DNA of 7,557 nt from Bacillota bacterium. GTDB taxonomy: Bacteria > Bacillota_C > Negativicutes > JAEYSJ01. Made by a program: the position numbers and the translations under genes. The notes under the pieces were generated by a model. That model saw nothing but the letters and a program-made list of their open reading frames with translations, did not search any database and was not told where the DNA came from. This document shows positions 5,010-7,557 of this stretch, one piece after another. Where the stretch lies: positions 1 through 7,557 of the forward strand of contig JAEYSJ010000341.1 in assembly GCA_023434855.1 (NCBI GenBank), read 5' to 3'. Position 1 is the stretch's first letter, and each line of letters begins with the position of its first letter.

Positions 5010-6560
5010 TTACTCTTCGGCTAACCATATTTTAAGCAGTTGGGCAATATCATCAGGTTTAGATTTAGCCATTTTCTCGATTGCTTCACGCTGATCATCA
5101 TGTTCTCTTTCCTGTTGCAACACTTCTTCAGGTTCTTCGACAGCAGCTTCCTGATCATACCCCATCATTTTTAATGCTTCCAATTCTTCTTTGCGCTGCT
5201 GTTTGCGACGATAGTACATATAAACCGCATATAATGTTGCAAAAATAGCCAATGCTGCTAAACCAATTTTAGCCCAAAATGCTAAGGCTTGCTGTTTCTC
5301 GTATTCCTGTTCTTCTTGGCGTTGTTTATCTGCCAATTCAGTATTGAAGGATATACCTTCAACTGAAATAGTGTCTCCCCGGGCCGGATTAATCCCGATG
5401 GCCGAAGCCACTGTTCTCGCAATACTATCTTGCTGTGCTTTATTAAAATTAGCATCAACCAGCACAGCCACTGTCAGACGTTTGATCGATCCCGGAGACG
5501 CTACGACTTTTTCTTTTGTTTCATTAATCTCATAATTACGAATGGATTCCTTTTTCTCATAATTTGATTGTGTATTGTTGGTAGTTACATACCCCGGAAT
5601 ATTAGATGTAGTTCCCGGAACCCCTCCAGGTGATACAGGAGAAGTCCCCTTATAAGCTTCACTAACATCCTGCGAACTCCTGATAATTCCTTTATCATCA
5701 ACAACTGGCTCATATATTTGACGATCAACGGTATGCTGGTCAAAAGTCAATTCAACATTTACCCGGGCGGCAGCTTTACCAGGTCCTAATACTTGCTCCA
5801 GTAATGACTGAAGATTTTTCTGCAAATCATCCTGTACCTTCTTAGTCATATCAAGTTGGGTCATAGCCACCGGACCAACCTGGCTAGGATTATCATTCTG
5901 ATCATCATTAAGTACTCGGGCAAAACTATCTACCACAGTAATATTTTCTGGTTTTAATCCTTGAATACTATGGGCTACCAAATTAACAATTCCTTTAACC
6001 TGTTCATGTGATAATTGAGATCCCTGACGCAGCTTTATCATTATTGATGCAGTTGCCGGTTTCTCATTTTTTTTGTATATACTGTCCTCCTGCAAAACGA
6101 TGTGTACTCTGGCCTTTTCCACTTCAGCCATTTGTTCAATGGTACGTGCTAATTCACCTTGTAAAGCCTGAAGGAGATTCACCTTGTTTTGAAATTCAGT
6201 CACCCCGAACTTATTTTGATCAAAAATTTCAAAACCCTTATTCCCCCGCGGCAATCCTTGACTAGCTAATTCCAAGCGAACACGGTGCACATCTTTAGCA
6301 GAAACCAATATAGCCGTACCGTTTGAACTTTCATGAGGCTCAAAATTAACTTTCATTTCTTTTAGCTTTGCAGCAACTTCACCTGCGTCTTTGGCTTCCA
6401 TGTTGGTAAATAAAGGCACAAGGTCCGGACGGCTTCCCCACCAGTAACTCCAGACCATAATGGCAATAAATATAAGTGCAGCGGAGGCAAGTATAATGTA
6501 CCTTTCTTTTTTACCCATGTTTTGCCATAAGCGCAGAGACTGTTCTTTCCAGTCGGCCAT
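5010..6560 (-). CDS. fliF: FliF, flagellar MS-ring protein
   Basis: A 516-residue protein starting MADWKEQSLR. One membrane helix lies at about 21-41 and a second at about 427-450. Between them is a long extracytoplasmic part with the YscJ/FliF ring-building motifs (about 45-220, including RLELASQGLPRG near 95-106) and a beta-collar region (about 235-410). The collar contains a flexible Pro/Gly/Ser/Thr-rich loop at about 305-327. The cytoplasmic tail is acidic and ends in DDIAQLLKIWL, the helix that binds the FliG N domain. FliF subunits form the MS ring that houses the export gate and anchors the rod. The ATG at 6560 is preferred over an in-frame GTG three codons upstream, because the AAAGG element directly abuts that GTG but sits 9 bases before the ATG. 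fliG follows after 15 bases. Confidence 0.97.
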   Translation of the reverse strand: MADWKEQSLRLWQNMGKKERYIILASAALIFIAIMVWSYWWGSRPDLVPLFTNMEAKDAGEVAAKLKEMKVNFEPHESSNGTAILVSAKDVHRVRLELASQGLPRGNKGFEIFDQNKFGVTEFQNKVNLLQALQGELARTIEQMAEVEKARVHIVLQEDSIYKKNEKPATASIMIKLRQGSQLSHEQVKGIVNLVAHSIQGLKPENITVVDSFARVLNDDQNDNPSQVGPVAMTQLDMTKKVQDDLQKNLQSLLEQVLGPGKAAARVNVELTFDQHTVDRQIYEPVVDDKGIIRSSQDVSEAYKGTSPVSPGGVPGTTSNIPGYVTTNNTQSNYEKKESIRNYEINETKEKVVASPGSIKRLTVAVLVDANFNKAQQDSIARTVASAIGINPARGDTISVEGISFNTELADKQRQEEQEYEKQQALAFWAKIGLAALAIFATLYAVYMYYRRKQQRKEELEALKMMGYDQEAAVEEPEEVLQQEREHDDQREAIEKMAKSKPDDIAQLLKIWLAEE

Positions 6561-6563
6561 TGT

Positions 6564-6574
6564 CTCCACCCTTT
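6564..6574 (-). promoter_or_regulatory. Shine-Dalgarno site that sets the fliF start
   Basis: AAAGGGTGGAG on the minus strand precedes the ATG at 6560, with the AAAGG part 9 bases away. The in-frame GTG at 6569 lies inside this element and therefore cannot use it. Confidence 0.75.
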
Positions 6575-6606
6575 CAAGTAACAGAAAATATTAGTTTGGT
6601 TTATTA

Positions 6607-6906
6607 TTACATTTGCATCCGCATAACTTCTTGATATGCTTCAACAACCTTGTTTCGAACTTGCATCGTTAATTGTAATGCGATACTGGCTTTTTCAGTC
6701 GCGACAACCACTTGGGAAATATCATCAACTTTGCCTGCTGCTAGATTAACGGATGCCTGTTTGGCATCATTTTGAAGTTTATTGACATTATCAAGTGCTT
6801 CAGATAGAAACTGTCCGAAAGATTTATCGCTATCCGTAACCTGAGAAGTGTTTTCGCTGGTAATCCGGGAACCTACAGGCATTAATTTTATTGATTCAAC
6901 ACGCAT
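6607..6906 (-). CDS. fliE: FliE, MS-ring to rod junction protein
   Basis: A 99-residue small helical protein of the usual FliE length. The variable N-terminus (1-27) is followed by the conserved part: SFGQFLSEALDNVNKLQ at 29-45, then the EKASIALQL block at 71-79, and the C-terminal signature VRNKVVEAYQEVMRMQ at 83-98, which is nearly family consensus. FliE is exported early through the flagellar type III system and links the MS ring and export gate to the proximal rod. The ATG at 6906 has AGGAGG 8 bases upstream, and that site overlaps the flgC stop codon. fliF starts 46 bases further on. The flgB-flgC-fliE-fliF neighbourhood is the standard one. Confidence 0.97.
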   Translation of the reverse strand: MRVESIKLMPVGSRITSENTSQVTDSDKSFGQFLSEALDNVNKLQNDAKQASVNLAAGKVDDISQVVVATEKASIALQLTMQVRNKVVEAYQEVMRMQM

Positions 6907-6914
6907 TTAGACAT

Positions 6915-6920
6915 CCTCCT
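6915..6920 (-). promoter_or_regulatory. Shine-Dalgarno site of fliE overlapping the flgC stop
   Basis: AGGAGG on the minus strand shares two bases with the flgC TAG stop (6921-6919) and lies 8 bases before the fliE ATG. Such overlap suggests coupled translation of the two rod proteins. Confidence 0.85.
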
Positions 6921-7356
6921 ACTTTCCAATATCAAGTGCTTTAAGCGCCATACTTTTGGCGGAATTTACGGCTGTGACATTTGCTTCATAAGCTCTTGTA
7001 GCAGTGATCATATCAACCATTTCAGATACAATGTTAATATTCGGCATATCAACGTAGCCGTCTTTATTTGCATCAGGATGATTTGGGTCATATACTTTGC
7101 GAGTGGGAGAATTATCTTTTGTAATACCAACCACTTTTACACCACTGCCGGCAGAAGCAATTTGTCCGGATAACATCTGTTCAAAAGAAAGTTGGTCTGA
7201 ACGCGGCTCAAAAACAACCAGTTGGCGCCGGTAAGGACCACCTTCGGAAGTACGTGTAGTATTCGCATTAGCAATATTATTAGAAATAACATCCAGTCTT
7301 AGCCGTTCGGCCGTCAAGCCCGACGCTGCCGCGTCAATAGCGCCAAACATACCCAT
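6919..7356 (-). CDS. flgC: FlgC, flagellar proximal rod protein
   Basis: A 145-residue protein of normal FlgC length. The N-terminal rod-family motif runs from MFGAIDAAASGL through LDVISNNIANANTTRT (residues 3-36), giving the ANANT signature. The C-terminal family helix is at about 105-145, NIVSEMVDMITATRAYEANV being its core. The middle contains VYDPNHPDANKDGYVDMPN (88-106), which is a common FlgC feature. N- and C-terminal helices pack together in the rod. FlgC is exported without a cleaved signal by the flagellar type III system and polymerises with FlgB, FlgF and FlgG. The ATG at 7356 is 2 bases after the flgB stop and has GGAGGG 8 bases upstream inside flgB. A second ATG two codons later is spaced less well. 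Confidence 0.97.
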   Translation of the reverse strand: MGMFGAIDAAASGLTAERLRLDVISNNIANANTTRTSEGGPYRRQLVVFEPRSDQLSFEQMLSGQIASAGSGVKVVGITKDNSPTRKVYDPNHPDANKDGYVDMPNINIVSEMVDMITATRAYEANVTAVNSAKSMALKALDIGK

Positions 7357-7358
7357 TA

Positions 7359-7557
7359 CTATTTCCCTCCACTAATTACTGACTTGAGATTAGAGAAATA
7401 TTTACTTAACTGCTGAGCTACGGCATTATAATAAATATTATTTTTTGCCATCTCAGCCATTTCAATATCAATATCGACATTATTGTCATCTGTACGCAGG
7501 GAAGTATTAGTGATTGTATTCATTATTGGTGAAACATCGTTAATATCTTGCGGAATA
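7359..7557 (-). CDS. flgB: FlgB, flagellar proximal rod protein (C-terminal 65 residues)
   Basis: The frame enters from the right edge one base into a codon, reads 65 residues and stops at TAG 7361-7359. The segment contains R-T-D-D-N-N-V-D-I-D-I-E-M-A-E-M-A-K-N-N, close to the FlgB family signature (R.DGNNVD.E.EM..LA.N), followed by the usual terminal helix YYNAVAQQLSKYFSNLK and a short GGK end. FlgB forms the innermost rod layer next to FliE. The N-terminal half of the gene is outside the window. It is the first gene of the operon in most Bacillota, so the promoter is probably not far beyond the right edge, unless other genes precede it. Confidence 0.95.
   Translation of the reverse strand, partial: IPQDINDVSPIMNTITNTSLRTDDNNVDIDIEMAEMAKNNIYYNAVAQQLSKYFSNLKSVISGGK

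Larger units (their letters stand above)
1..7557 (-). other. Flagellar basal body / export ATPase operon (internal part)
   Basis: Eleven genes lie on one strand in the order flgB-flgC-fliE-fliF-fliG-fliH-fliI-fliJ-SLT-motE-fliK. fliG/fliH overlap by 8 bases and fliH/fliI share an ATGA. The other gaps range from 2 bases (flgB/flgC) to 54 bases (SLT/motE). I find no hairpin followed by a T-run in the direction of transcription and no convincing promoter, so one transcript probably covers the whole window. Both end genes are cut by the window edges. The order matches the B. subtilis fla/che operon apart from the inserted transglycosylase gene. Confidence 0.9.

Noticed and set aside
6362..6577. 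Alternative minus-strand frame overlapping the fliF start
   Set aside because: It is an out-of-frame shadow of fliF, which has two membrane helices and ring-building motifs in its own frame.
7039..7098. EF-hand or dockerin-like DxNxDGxxD loop in FlgC (residues about 95-103)
   Set aside because: A PDA(D/N)KDGYV sequence is a common feature of FlgC and does not by itself show calcium binding.

Overview
The window is one uninterrupted piece of a flagellar operon, read entirely on the minus strand. In transcription order, from the right-hand end to the left, the genes are flgB (3' end only), flgC, fliE, fliF, fliG, fliH, fliI, fliJ, a lytic transglycosylase gene with an SLT domain, a motE/ylxF-type membrane protein gene, and the first 34 codons of a probable fliK. 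Genes overlap or are separated by about 2 to 55 bases. Shine-Dalgarno sequences are mostly strong and I see no internal terminator, so this looks like a single polycistronic message. Its promoter and its end lie outside the window. There is no stretch over 300 bases without a gene, and no RNA gene, mobile element or CRISPR array was found.

The organism is most likely a Bacillota (Firmicutes). The DNA is moderately AT-rich, ribosome binding sites are of the AGGAGGTGA type, TTG and GTG starts are frequent, and the order flgB-flgC-fliE-fliF-fliG-fliH-fliI-fliJ-(x)-ylxF-fliK matches the Bacillus subtilis fla/che layout. The extra SLT gene between fliJ and ylxF suggests to me a Negativicute such as a Sporomusa or Pelosinus relative. 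That is inference from recall of gene order, not something the window proves.

The gene products build the flagellum from the inside out. FliF forms the MS ring in the membrane and FliG is the rotor protein on its cytoplasmic face. FliH, FliI and FliJ are the ATPase complex of the flagellar type III exporter. FliE joins the MS ring to the rod, whose proximal part is FlgB and FlgC. The transglycosylase probably opens peptidoglycan for the rod. The MotE/YlxF-like protein is a single-pass membrane protein with a C-terminal helical domain of the MgtE-N/FliG type. FliK controls hook length.

Several start codons were reassigned from Shine-Dalgarno position and family N-termini: FliF (ATG at 6560), FliJ (GTG at 1856) and MotE (ATG at 777). 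FliG and FliH appear to use TTG. The points most worth a second look are the leaderless transglycosylase with a short amphipathic N-terminus, a perfect AxxxG(xxxG)3xxxA glycine repeat in FliH, and short in-frame tandem repeats in FliH and FliK. I see no clearly new biological system; the core is a conventional flagellar operon.
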